Source: CAYYNQ01 sp964473105
Lineage (GTDB): Bacteria > Sumerlaeota > Sumerlaeia > MVZB01
DNA: 50,939 bases
NCBI GenBank assembly: GCA_964473105.1
Contig: CAYYNQ010000051.1
Location: 1-50,939, forward strand
Reading direction: 5' to 3'
Shown here: piece by piece, positions 1-8,260 of the stretch
Layout: every line of letters begins with the position of its first letter
Position numbering within the stretch: the stretch's first letter is position 1
Program-made: the position numbers and the translations under genes
The notes under the pieces: generated by a model
The model's input: only the letters and a program-made list of their open reading frames with translations
The model's database searches: none
What the model was told of the DNA's origin: nothing

Positions 1-992
1 CCCCTGTGCGCGTCGCCCCCCTTCCGGCGTAAATCCAACCCCTTTTTCGTGTCCACGAGCGGGTGGCGGTGGGTGTTGTGGGCACCCACCAGAACCCCCC
101 CCCCCGTTATCAGCCCGAGGGCCTTCTCGATGTCAGGCGGCCCACAATAATAAGAGGTGATGATCCGGACCTCCTTTCTCCATAAGTCATTGACAGGAAC
201 AACCACGTCCTTGTCAGGGCCGGGTACGGTAAACAAAACCACAATCCCGCCCATTGCGACCGTTTCCCAGGCCAGGTCGAGAGCGGGCAGGGCGGATGTT
301 GTAACCATAACTGCGTCAGCTTTCCCCCAATCGCCTTCCATCAGCATTCCCAGGTCTTCCGAGGTTGCATCAGCCACATGTTCCGCCCCGATCCGTCTGG
401 CCAGCTTGAGCTTTTCAGGATTGATGTCGGATGCAATCACCTTGCAGTTTTTATGTGTTGCAAGCTTGATATGGAGAAGGCCTGTCGTGCCGCAGCCGAT
501 TACAAGCAGTGTCTTACCTTTCTCGAGAGCGGCGAATCCCTGCGCCCTAACAACACAGGCGAGAGGCTCGATAAATATCGCCTGATCGTATCCAACGTTG
601 TCAGGAAGGAGGTAGCAGCCGTTCTGGACGATTTTTTCGGGCACTAGGATGTACTCGGCAAACCCACCCGGCAGTCGGTCCCGAACCTGGCTGCATTGGG
701 GGTAATGGCCTTTGAGGCAGCGATCACATGCAAGGCACGCTACCTTGGGCGCAATGAATAGGCGGTCCCCTTTTTTGAACTGGGTCACTCCTTCGCCGGT
801 TTCCACGACTTCAGCCCCGACCTCATGTCCCTGAACGAGCGGAGCCCTGGGCAGGCGGTACCATTCGACGATATCACTCCCACAGATCCCGCATGATATA
901 ACCTTAACGAGGATCTCGCCCCGTCCCGGGGACGGGGTTGGCAGAACCTCGGTCCTGATGTCGTGGTTGTTGTACCACATGGATACTTTCAT
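1..992 (-). CDS. Zinc-dependent alcohol dehydrogenase (MDR family), 3' end outside window
   Basis: Cytoplasmic NAD(P)-dependent oxidoreductase of the medium-chain family, closest in feel to threonine/sorbitol dehydrogenases. Reading leftward from the ATG at 992, the catalytic-zinc residues appear as SCGICGSD and GHE. They are followed by a structural-zinc lobe of four cysteines (CLACDRC, then a fourth after seven residues) and a Rossmann motif VIGCGTTG. The frame stays open to base 3, through an 11-base C run at 95-105, and ends within a typical C-terminal segment (THRHPL then RKGGD). About 330 residues are present, so only the last few are missing. It starts 62 bases after the lsrF stop on the same strand, which suggests a shared transcript. 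The substrate cannot be told from sequence. The family call is firm; a specific name would be a guess. Confidence 0.9.
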   Translation of the reverse strand, partial: MKVSMWYNNHDIRTEVLPTPSPGRGEILVKVISCGICGSDIVEWYRLPRAPLVQGHEVGAEVVETGEGVTQFKKGDRLFIAPKVACLACDRCLKGHYPQCSQVRDRLPGGFAEYILVPEKIVQNGCYLLPDNVGYDQAIFIEPLACVVRAQGFAALEKGKTLLVIGCGTTGLLHIKLATHKNCKVIASDINPEKLKLARRIGAEHVADATSEDLGMLMEGDWGKADAVMVTTSALPALDLAWETVAMGGIVVLFTVPGPDKDVVVPVNDLWRKEVRIITSYYCGPPDIEKALGLITGGGVLVGAHNTHRHPLVDTKKGLDLRRKGGDAHR

Positions 993-1054
993 CTTGTTTT
1001 TCTGTTCTGTGGGTGAATCATGCCAACCGGGAATTCTTCGAAAAGCCTCCGTAT

Positions 1055-1939
1055 TCAGGATTTTCTGTTCTTCAGGGTGTTGTATAGCTCCAACGCATTC
1101 TCGGGGGTTTCGGAGTCATGGACCACAGCCCTGACCGCCTGGATCATGGCAACGGGGGCTTCGGATTGAAATATGTTCCTGCCCATGTCCACGCCTGCGG
1201 CACCCTCCTGGATTGAGCGGTAGGCCATTTTTAGGGCGTCAAGTTCCCCGATCTTTTTTCCGCCGGCGATCACGATTGGCACGGGGCACTGGGCTGTAAC
1301 GGTATCAAAACCCTCGGGGACATAATAGGTCTTGATGTAATGGGCCCCGAGTTCGGCGCAGATACGAGTTGCCAATCTGAAATATTTTGCATCGCGTACC
1401 ATGTTTTTGCCGACGGCTGTAACCGCCAAGGTTGGTATGCCATAGCGGGTGCCCATATCCACCATTTTTGTCATGTTGATGATTGATTGCCGTTCATGTT
1501 CCCCGCCAATAAACACCTGAACCGCCATAGCCGCGGCGTTCAGGCGGATTGCGTCCTCGATGTCCACGGCAAGGCTTTCGTTGGAAAGTTCCTTGAGGAT
1601 GCTGGTTCCGCCAGAAACACGCAGGACAATGGATTTCTGGGTTTGGGGGGGGATAATGCTCCTGAGGATCCCACGGGTGACCATCCAGGTGTCTGCGTGG
1701 TGTTCTAGGGGAAGGATATTGACATCGATCCTTTCCAGACCCGTGGTAGGGCCCTGGAAATAACCATGGTCAATCGCCAGCATGACCGTTTTGCCGCTGA
1801 TCGGGTTAAAAATCCTGCCCAGACGATTTTTCATTCCCCAGTCGAGGGAGTTGGACCCTTTCAGGAAATAATTTCCTGACCTCTGTGGCACATCCGTGTG
1901 GAATTGTTTTGCCTTGTTGGGGCCATCAATATCCGCCAT
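1055..1939 (-). CDS. lsrF: LsrF-type 3-hydroxy-5-phosphonooxypentane-2,4-dione thiolase (class I aldolase fold)
   Basis: The 294-residue protein resembles Escherichia coli LsrF along its whole length. It shares the stretches LDWGM, RIFNP, LAIDHGYFQGPTTGLERID, CPVPIVIAGGKK and GVDMGRNIFQ. LsrF transfers an acetyl group from phosphorylated autoinducer-2 breakdown product to CoA, using a Schiff-base lysine. Here that lysine falls at residue 203 in the IKTYY motif, the same number as in E. coli. The ATG at 1939 is preceded by GGAG at a good distance. No lsrACDB transporter, LsrK kinase or LsrR regulator lies in the window, and the only partner is the zinc dehydrogenase downstream. It could act on another phosphorylated keto-sugar, because archaeal relatives are aldol/transaldol enzymes. 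Family identity is very likely; the AI-2 role is inferred. Confidence 0.9.
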   Translation of the reverse strand: MADIDGPNKAKQFHTDVPQRSGNYFLKGSNSLDWGMKNRLGRIFNPISGKTVMLAIDHGYFQGPTTGLERIDVNILPLEHHADTWMVTRGILRSIIPPQTQKSIVLRVSGGTSILKELSNESLAVDIEDAIRLNAAAMAVQVFIGGEHERQSIINMTKMVDMGTRYGIPTLAVTAVGKNMVRDAKYFRLATRICAELGAHYIKTYYVPEGFDTVTAQCPVPIVIAGGKKIGELDALKMAYRSIQEGAAGVDMGRNIFQSEAPVAMIQAVRAVVHDSETPENALELYNTLKNRKS

Positions 1940-2285
1940 TTCAGATCTCCTTCATGCATATTGCGTTCGATTTGGCTGTGCAGAACGGGAAAATTCAGCC
2001 TTGGGGATCGGGTCGCAACGGGCCGAGTATCTGCTTGAGTACACGCTTTTCTGGAAAATAGCAGGCGTGACACCGGTGTCGGCCATGCTCAAGGATGCAG
2101 TAACACACCCTGCATATTTGGTCAAACCCGGCTCGAATTATCGTAAAATATTTCAACCGGGTTGGTCAATATCCAGTCTCGGACCGCTACGGGAATATAA
2201 AATGGACGGTCCGGGATAGGTTTACGAAGGTTATTGATTGATTTTGTGGTCCCATCTCATCCGCTGGTTGGCCGGGGTCAATGAA
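1940..2285. other. Intergenic region with an inverted repeat
   Basis: No gene is supported here. An inverted repeat CGGACCG (2180-2186) and CGGTCCG (2207-2213) flanks a 20-base AT-rich loop; one mismatch outward the stem continues for two more pairs. A second pair, AACCCGG and CCGGGTT, lies just to its left. They sit between the end of the glycosyltransferase gene and the lsrF start, so either a terminator or leader structure is possible. There is no clear T tract. Confidence 0.4.
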
Positions 2286-3461
2286 TCATAAATCGGCCGC
2301 GGCCTGGGCGAGCACTTCATCGTAAAGGCCCATGATGCGTTCTGTATGCACATGGCTGGAAAAGTGCTGGGCGATGTGCCTGAAGGCTAGGTCGGTCATT
2401 TGCCTTCTCTCCGCGCCGTTGTTCTTGATTCGGAGGATCGCCTCGGACAAGGCTTGGGGATTCTCTGGCGAAACCAGAATGCCCGTGTTGGGTGTTATGA
2501 TTTCGCGGATGCCACCAACGCTGGCGCCGATGGAGGGGACCCCTACGGCCGCGGCTTCGATGAGGGTTCGACCGAAACCTTCCTTGCGTGAAATGAGCAA
2601 GTTGAGGTCAGCGGCTTCGTAATAAGGCACGATAATCTCGGTAAACGGCCGTATAAAGACGCGTCCTGACAGTCGGGGTTGACCGGCTCGTCGGCGTAGC
2701 ATGTCGGCGAATTTTTCCTGGCCTTTGTGTGGATTTCCAACCAGTACAAGGTAAATGTCCGGATTTCCGGGAACCAGTTGCTCAAATGCATCGAGGATGA
2801 TGTCGCCACCCTTGCGGGGACCCAGTTGGCCGGGAGCGCAGATTATGAATCCCTCCTCGGGAAGTTCAAGCAGTTTGCGCGCCTCTTGCGGGCTCCTGCT
2901 ACGTTGAAACTCCTTGAGATTGACCCCGTTATAGACAACCGAGACGCGTTCGTTTCGGTCAGGCCATTCCTCAAATTCATCGCGAATGGATTCGGACACG
3001 GTAATGACACGGTCGGCGCTTCCCAGGTCATACTTGCGGATCATTTTGGGTTTGAGGTTCAACCGGACATGTGTGATTACCGGGATAGGATGGTTGGCCA
3101 GCGGTGAATCCTCTGGTGCGGGGACGTTTCGGACAGCACGGACGGCGTAGGGATTTGGATAGATTTCGTTGCAGTGGATCAGGTCCGCCGCGACCGAACG
3201 GGCAAGTGATGCAAGTCGCGATATTGCAAATGGTCGCCATAGAAAATACTTGCCCTTTCGCCACCAGCCCAGATTGATCACTCTCATGGGGATTTCGCGG
3301 GTCGCACACTCTTCACCCAGTTGGCCGAAGGACTGACCACATACGACAGGACGCCAGCGTGTCGGATCCAGACTTTCTGCCAGCGCCAGAAGGCTGCGCC
3401 GGGCTCCCAGCAACCGCGAGCTGGGCGTCAGGAGCAGTACGGTTCGGGGTCGGGAAAACAT
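2286..3461 (-). CDS. Glycosyltransferase, GT4 family (GT-B fold)
   Basis: A 391-residue cytoplasmic or membrane-associated sugar transferase that moves a sugar from a nucleotide-sugar donor to a glycan or lipid acceptor. The N-terminal acceptor domain begins with VLLLTPSSRLLGARRSL, a glycine-rich first loop. The C-terminal donor domain starts near residue 205 (ICAPGQLGPRKGG) and carries the EX7E motif in EGFGRTLIEAA, followed by VGVPSIGASVGGIREII. There is no signal peptide. It is transcribed away from the broken GT2 gene on the other strand, so the two may be the remains of a small glycan locus. The acceptor and sugar are unknown. The start ATG at 3461 has only a weak GGA upstream. Confidence 0.9.
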   Translation of the reverse strand: MFSRPRTVLLLTPSSRLLGARRSLLALAESLDPTRWRPVVCGQSFGQLGEECATREIPMRVINLGWWRKGKYFLWRPFAISRLASLARSVAADLIHCNEIYPNPYAVRAVRNVPAPEDSPLANHPIPVITHVRLNLKPKMIRKYDLGSADRVITVSESIRDEFEEWPDRNERVSVVYNGVNLKEFQRSRSPQEARKLLELPEEGFIICAPGQLGPRKGGDIILDAFEQLVPGNPDIYLVLVGNPHKGQEKFADMLRRRAGQPRLSGRVFIRPFTEIIVPYYEAADLNLLISRKEGFGRTLIEAAAVGVPSIGASVGGIREIITPNTGILVSPENPQALSEAILRIKNNGAERRQMTDLAFRHIAQHFSSHVHTERIMGLYDEVLAQAAADL

Positions 3462-3515
3462 TTCGGATCCATTGGGAAAAAGTTGGAGGTATTCCGAATA
3501 TATATACCTTTATCG

Positions 3516-3531
3516 CCTGAACATTTTCAGG
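3516..3531. repeat. Perfect inverted repeat, possible operator
   Basis: CCTGAA, four bases, TTCAGG: a perfect 6-base dyad about 55 bases upstream of the GT4 start. On the minus strand a TTGACA (3544-3549) lies just upstream of it, so the dyad would cover the -10 region of a promoter reading into the GT4 gene. The -10 itself is poor. Confidence 0.35.
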
Positions 3532-3639
3532 TTATCCGGAAATTGTCAACCTGCGCCGGTCAAGTCTTGGGTTGTTAAGCGGAACGAAGCTGTTGAAGAT
3601 CACTGGGAGTCCGGGTTTTCCGGTTTAGATTGATCGGGA

Positions 3640-4688
3640 TACCAGCCCCATATTTCCGTTGTGATTGCCACGTGCAACGACGATTCCCTGATCGAAGAAA
3701 GGGTCAACAACCTGTTATCCCAGGATTACCCGCATGACCGTTTAGAGATCATTGTTGTGTCGGACGGTTCAGTTGATTCCACAGACAGCATCTTGGAACG
3801 GATGGCCCGTGAAAACAGGCAACTTCATATCCTGCTGATTCCGGAAAACCGAGGCAAGGCGGAAGCCCTGAATCAAGGCCTTGAAGACGGGTGGGGAAAT
3901 CGTGGTCTTTGCGGATGGGCGTCAGTCTTTCAGGGCCGACGTGCTCGCCCGACTGGCGGAAAATTTCTCTGACCCATCCATTGGCTCAGCCAGCGGAGAA
4001 CTTGTTCTCCTTGGGGATGAATTCGGTGTGGCCCGGGAGGTTAGACTTTACTGGTCATACGAGAAATGGATTCGGCGATCTGAATCCACCGCCTGGTCGA
4101 TGCTGGGCGCCACCGGTGCAATATACGCTATTCGCCGTTCTCTTTGGCAACCCCTTGAGGCCGGGACGATCCTCGATGATTTTATCACGCCGATGCGAAT
4201 CTTGATGAAAGGCTACCGGGTGGTCTTCGATGGCCGGGCCGTTGCAACCGACCGGACGTTCCAATATGCAGAGCATGAACGAATCCGCAAGCAGTGGACA
4301 TTGGCGGGGAATATTCAGGCCTTTGCACTTGAGCCGGAACTGTTGCTTCCTTGGCATAATCCCCGGACCTTTATCCAAGTCTGGTCTCACAAGTTGTTCC
4401 GTTTGCTTGTTCCATGGTCCATGATCCTTGTCCTATTTAGCTCGTTACTCGCACCGGGAAACTTTTATCTTTTGGCGGTGGTCGTTCAGGCGGTCTTTTA
4501 TGGCCTGGGCCTGCTGGGTTGGATGATGGAACATCAGGGAAAGTCGGTCTCCTCCAGACTAGTCTGCATGGCTTAATATGTTTGTGAACCTCAATATTGC
4601 GGCAATCTCGGGTCTTTATTTCTGGCTATCCGGCAGGGGGGGCGGTCAGGTATGGGGAAGATCTGCGGATCCCAAGCCGGGTCGTTGA
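3640..4688 (+). pseudogene. Broken GT2 glycosyltransferase (membrane polysaccharide synthase type)
   Basis: Three consecutive frames each encode part of one GT2 enzyme. The first (about 3640-3885) has SVVIATCND and VVSDGSVDSTD and ends in the expected NRGKAEALNQGL. The next (3881-4576) continues with GGEIVVFADGRQSF, ATGAIYAIRR, ILDDFITPMR, the RKQWTLAGN acceptor motif and two membrane segments. A stop at 4574 cuts it, and the third frame (4578-4688) supplies the usual tail (NLNIAAISGLYFWLSGR). Each step is consistent with one extra base, near 3880 and near 4575. The usual N-terminal membrane helix is also missing, because a stop at 3631 lies just before the conserved core. Neither break lies in a long homopolymer. 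The family is clear. Whether it is a true pseudogene or base-calling error is open, although the missing N-terminus favours decay. Confidence 0.8.
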
Positions 4689-4852
4689 AGACTCTTTTGG
4701 TCGGAAGGAATAATCTTTCCCGGTTTCCACCCCTGCCCATGGGCCGTCAGGAAGAACGGGTGCAACCATGAATATGGGGGCTGGGGGCGTGAGGGGCATT
4801 TGAGCAGGGAATTCAGTAATCGACCTGTTCCAGGCATAGATCAGCGCTAGCC

Positions 4853-5515
4853 TTATTCACGACACTTGTCTTTCTTCTCCTTATGGAGCAGGGTGATCGC
4901 TTCGTTTACCGTCTGATATTCGTAGCCCCTGCGAAGCAGAAATCCGGTTAGTTTTCTCTCAAGGGTGGCAGGATCAGCGGTTCTGAGACGCATCGCTCGG
5001 CGTCGGATCAGTTCGAGACACTCGAATATCGGGTTGATGTCTTTTCCCGATTCTTCAAGGTTCGCCCGGACTAGATTTGAAGGAATCCCCCGGGCGAGAA
5101 GCTCTGCCTGAATCCTGCGGGGGCCATATTTCGACCTTCTGCGTGCCCGGATGATTCTGCTTGCCATTTTGTTGTCATCGATCATTCCGGTTTTGTTGAG
5201 CATTTCGATTGCACGTTCGCGGGCAAGACTGGAAAACCCTCGCTTTTCAAGATAGTCTTCAAGTTCCCGACGTGAGTGTGGTGACCGCGAGGCGTATCCG
5301 CCCGCGGCCTGCCTTGCCCTGAGTGTTTCATCCAGTTCCATGATACACTCCAGGTCTCCCGGCGACATTGATTGTTTTACCCGTAGCTTAGCACGAAGAA
5401 CAGTTTCGCCATCCAGTGTCTTCCATGCATGACCGTCCAGCCAGACTGTGAATTGCGGCCTTCGCTTTCCTACGGGGAATAACCGTGTGATCGTCCGTGT
5501 TTTTTCTCCAGGCAT
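4853..5515 (-). CDS. recX: Regulatory protein RecX
   Basis: RecX binds RecA filaments and modulates recombination and the SOS response in the cytoplasm. The 220-residue product has three helical repeats typical of the family: SRRELEDYLEKRGF (about 80-93), RRSKYGPRRIQAELLARGI (about 127-145) and LERKLTGFLLRRGY near the end. It is longer than the usual 150-190 residues because of a basic N-terminal stretch of about 75 residues. That stretch contains TVWLDGHAWKTLDGETVLRAKL, which resembles the domain found before RecX in many Firmicutes-like versions. recA, the usual neighbour, is not in the window. The ATG at 5515 has no clear ribosome-binding site. Confidence 0.88.
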   Translation of the reverse strand: MPGEKTRTITRLFPVGKRRPQFTVWLDGHAWKTLDGETVLRAKLRVKQSMSPGDLECIMELDETLRARQAAGGYASRSPHSRRELEDYLEKRGFSSLARERAIEMLNKTGMIDDNKMASRIIRARRRSKYGPRRIQAELLARGIPSNLVRANLEESGKDINPIFECLELIRRRAMRLRTADPATLERKLTGFLLRRGYEYQTVNEAITLLHKEKKDKCRE

Positions 5516-5838
5516 TTTTGTGACCAGCCCTGACTTCCCGATTACGGATCCAGCACGGCGGATTATGATGCTTTACAGCCGGGTTTTGGATAGATTTTTA
5601 TCTTTTTTTAGGCCGCGGAGGCATTTGGCACCCAACAAGACTTTCCAGTCGGCATGCCAGGTCATCGTGTTCAGTTCTGGAGTGGCTATCCAGCAAACGA
5701 TCAAGGTTCGCAGGGGTTCTTATGATTGAACTCAATGAAATCCTGTATTGCAATGACTCGATCAGATAGCATTACGATGATCCGTTGGGGTTTTCCCGAT
5801 GGTTTGACTCTTGCTTGATTATGGACTTTTTTAATTGA
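5516..5838. other. Intergenic region, nothing recognised
   Basis: This is the divergent spacer between recX and the downstream membrane-protein gene. I see no convincing open frame, RNA or dyad. A TTGACT near 5805 precedes an AT-rich stretch just before the ATG at 5839, but no good -10 lies at the right spacing. Confidence 0.4.
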
Positions 5839-6459
5839 ATGGACTGGACTTGGATCATAATCGGCTGCTTGGTCGGCTTCTTCGGATGGATGGTTTACAG
5901 AGCCGGTCTGTCGGTGATCGGCGCACTGATCGGCGCCTCGACATTCGGTTTGCTGGGATATTTTTTGGGTAACGGATTGGTGACCGGTTTGAATCTGCCC
6001 GGTTATGTCCTTCCCATGGCTGTTGTTGGGACGTCCATCGCGGGGATGCTGGTCGGTATCTTCACCATCAAGGCGCTGCAGTTATACTTTTTCTTTATCG
6101 CAGGTGCGAGCCTCGGTGCCGTGCTTGGTCTTGGGATCGGCGAACTTCCTGTGATCCGGGGCATATTCGACAAGGCGGCCGGCCCCATTGCAACTCTGAT
6201 CCTGTCTGGTGTGACAGCCCTTGCCTGTGGGTTGCTACTGGTAAAATTCAGACGATACATCATCGCGGTCGTGACTTCAGTGATGGGGGGATTTCTGGTG
6301 TCCATTGGTTTACCACCCGAACAGATGGTTCGGGGTATGATCGTTGCTGTGGTGACGTTTCTGGTGATCCAGATTGGGTTGGTCAGGCGTTTCGTGGACG
6401 AGCAATCATTTGACATGGGAATCCGCCGCAGGTTTCGCCAGCGTCGGCCGGATGTATAG
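5839..6459 (+). CDS. Polytopic membrane protein, DUF4203/TMEM198-like
   Basis: The 206-residue protein is almost entirely hydrophobic, with about seven membrane helices. Glycine-rich helices (GALIGASTFGLLGYFLG, GASLGAVLGLGIG, IGLPPEQMVRGM) alternate with short loops. It ends in a basic cytoplasmic tail rich in arginine. The repeated GxxxG-like pattern and length resemble the TMEM198/DUF4203 family, whose biochemical role in bacteria is unknown. It stands alone: recX is divergent and the SDR gene downstream is convergent. The family match is by pattern only. Membrane location is certain; function is unknown. Confidence 0.75.
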   Translation: MDWTWIIIGCLVGFFGWMVYRAGLSVIGALIGASTFGLLGYFLGNGLVTGLNLPGYVLPMAVVGTSIAGMLVGIFTIKALQLYFFFIAGASLGAVLGLGIGELPVIRGIFDKAAGPIATLILSGVTALACGLLLVKFRRYIIAVVTSVMGGFLVSIGLPPEQMVRGMIVAVVTFLVIQIGLVRRFVDEQSFDMGIRRRFRQRRPDV

Positions 6460-6722
6460 CCCGAAGTTTTCTGAACCGGGATGTCTGCTGCAATCAGATG
6501 AGAGGGCCTACCGGTCACGTTGGTGAACGAAATTGGATTTCAGGGTGTGGTAATGCTTCCAGATTTGCACGCACTCTCAGCCCGGTATCATGCTGGGTGG
6601 CCATTTCATTTGGTCTTGTGACGAAACCCTATCCTAGGGTGACTTTAGGCATGATGGGCTGGGAGATGGAAGATCATGGCTACCAAACAGGATTGCTTGA
6701 CCGAAGTCGTCACCGTTGTGTT

Positions 6723-7472
6723 TCAGGCGCGCGGAGCATTGGCGCACCATCGTCCGCCGTCGATGCAAAGGACTTGACCGGTGATAAAATCACCCGATTC
6801 CAGGATAAAGCCAACGGCATTTGTAATGTCCCCGGGTGTTCCAAGACGTTTCAGTGGAATGTTCTTTGTGATCTCATATTTTTCGTTATCATGCATGTCT
6901 TCGGGGGGCAGGACCGTGCCAGGTGCGATCGCATTGACATGGATCTTCGGCGCCAGTTCAAGAGCCAGAGTCCGGGTTAGCGTTATCAGTCCTCCCTTCG
7001 ATACCATGTAGGGGAGGTAATTGCGATATGGCCGCATACCTGCCCAGTCGGCCATGTTCAGGATGTGTCCCCCGCCGCTTTCATGGATCAGGGGTGCTGA
7101 TTTCAGGGCGCAGAAGGCCGGGGCCTTCAGGTTTGTATCGAGGCTTTCATTCCAAGTTCCTTCATCAATTTCGTTCCATTTGGTGCTTGTAAATGTCGAA
7201 GCATTGTTGACGAGGATATGCATCGCCCCAAAATATTTATGGATCCGGTCGACACAATCCTGAACCGTGTCGGGCCGGGTCAGGTCTCCTGTGACCAGCA
7301 GGGACCTACGACCGAGGGATTCAATATCCTTCTGTGTTTGTCGGGCATCCCCGACCGAGTTGAGGCAATGCACGACAATATCGGCGCCGCGGGCTGCCAA
7401 ATCCAGAGCAATGGCTCGGCCGAGCCGTCTGGCTGATCCTGTGATCCAGACAACCCGACCTTCAAGTCGCAT
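6723..7472 (-). CDS. Pteridine-reductase-type short-chain dehydrogenase (FolM/PTR1-like)
   Basis: A cytoplasmic NADPH-dependent SDR of 249 residues. The cofactor loop reads TGSARRLGRAIA (11-22), the arginine-containing form seen in pteridine reductases rather than the plain TGxxxGxG. LVNNAS (about 87-92), N114, and a YMVSK active site with Y155 and K159 follow. The usual catalytic serine is replaced by Asp142, thirteen residues before the tyrosine. This is the arrangement known in Leishmania PTR1 (Asp181/Tyr194/Lys198). The likely reaction is reduction of a dihydropterin such as dihydromonapterin or dihydrobiopterin. A GTG one codon upstream (7475) is an alternative start. No folate genes are adjacent, so the substrate is inferred from residues only. 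Confidence 0.88.
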   Translation of the reverse strand: MRLEGRVVWITGSARRLGRAIALDLAARGADIVVHCLNSVGDARQTQKDIESLGRRSLLVTGDLTRPDTVQDCVDRIHKYFGAMHILVNNASTFTSTKWNEIDEGTWNESLDTNLKAPAFCALKSAPLIHESGGGHILNMADWAGMRPYRNYLPYMVSKGGLITLTRTLALELAPKIHVNAIAPGTVLPPEDMHDNEKYEITKNIPLKRLGTPGDITNAVGFILESGDFITGQVLCIDGGRWCANAPRA

Positions 7473-7854
7473 CACAAAATACCCGTTTACTTGATGTTAT
7501 ATCTGACAACTTCATCCCCCCTCCTGCCCGAAATTCTGCCAGAATGTCCCCCATTTCGGTCGGGATACGGCATACCGGTGCCCACTCCGGCTAGGTCGGC
7601 CCGGCATCCGGGCTCGACTGGTTCCAGCATAGGGTTGCAAGTCGTCCTTTGCAAGCCATCAGGAAGTTACGCTTAATACTTCCCCTTGAAATCGATCAAT
7701 TAAAGGTGATTCAATTCTTCACATGGACGTGGAACTCACGGAGACATGTGGTTTCCAGCCCTATTTGGATTCGAGTTCCTGCTGAAAAACCAACTGGAGG
7801 AGGCGTCGGTTGGTTTGGGGCTCGAGGCAACTTCACAAACAGATGGCAGACAGA
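7473..7854. other. Intergenic region with a GC-rich hairpin
   Basis: This is the divergent spacer between the SDR and the pseudopilin-like gene. It holds a compact hairpin GCCCGG-CAT-CCGGGC at 7599-7613 with no T tract after it. The direct repeat TTGCAAG follows about 20 bases on. I see no protein-like frame. Confidence 0.4.
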
Positions 7855-8256
7855 ATGAAGATCAAAAGAAATCCGAGGTTACTTCGCAGGCTAGGAGGCG
7901 TCGGCATGCTTGGCCTCCTGATAGTTTTCGTGATAATTATGGTTTTATTGTTCAAGGGCCCTTTCGAGAAGGACCCGGTGACACAGGTTAGGACAGGCAT
8001 GGATCAGATTGATAAGTCACGGGTTGCTGCATGTGCGGTCAATCGAATGGCTATCAATACCAATGTTACCCAGATGGCCGTCGGCAATGGCGGAAGGACT
8101 CCGCCGCTGGATCAGATCCGTAAGGGAGTACATCGGTTTCGGTGTCCGGGAGGTGGAGTTTACAGGATGGATGGGGAGTATCTCGTATACTGCACTGAAC
8201 ATTACCCCCCGGCAGCCGGCATCATTCAGACCCTAATGCGGATAACCGGTGATTGA
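7855..8256 (+). CDS. Membrane-anchored protein with pseudopilin-like C-terminal domain
   Basis: About 133 residues: an arginine-rich start, one strong membrane helix (about 17-34), and an exported domain. The domain contains CAVNR, then INTNVTQMAVGN, CPGGGVY and finally YCTEH. This spacing (Cys-x2-Asn, Cys-Pro-x-Gly-Gly-x-Tyr, Cys-x2-His) is what many type II secretion-like pseudopilins of PVC-type bacteria show. The prepilin cleavage motif (G followed by FTLIE) is absent, so it is not an ordinary pilin. The stop at 8254 lies five bases before the htrA ATG, so the two are almost certainly co-transcribed. The start is uncertain: ATG 7855 and ATG 7843 both lack a good ribosome-binding site. The function is unknown. 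Confidence 0.7.
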   Translation: MKIKRNPRLLRRLGGVGMLGLLIVFVIIMVLLFKGPFEKDPVTQVRTGMDQIDKSRVAACAVNRMAINTNVTQMAVGNGGRTPPLDQIRKGVHRFRCPGGGVYRMDGEYLVYCTEHYPPAAGIIQTLMRITGD

Positions 8257-8260
8257 TCGT

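Noticed and set aside
157..647. Plus-strand frames at the left edge
   Set aside because: They are antisense to the zinc dehydrogenase, whose motifs are unmistakable on the minus strand.
6498..6980. Plus-strand frame of 160 codons
   Set aside because: Largely antisense to the SDR gene, with no recognisable sequence.
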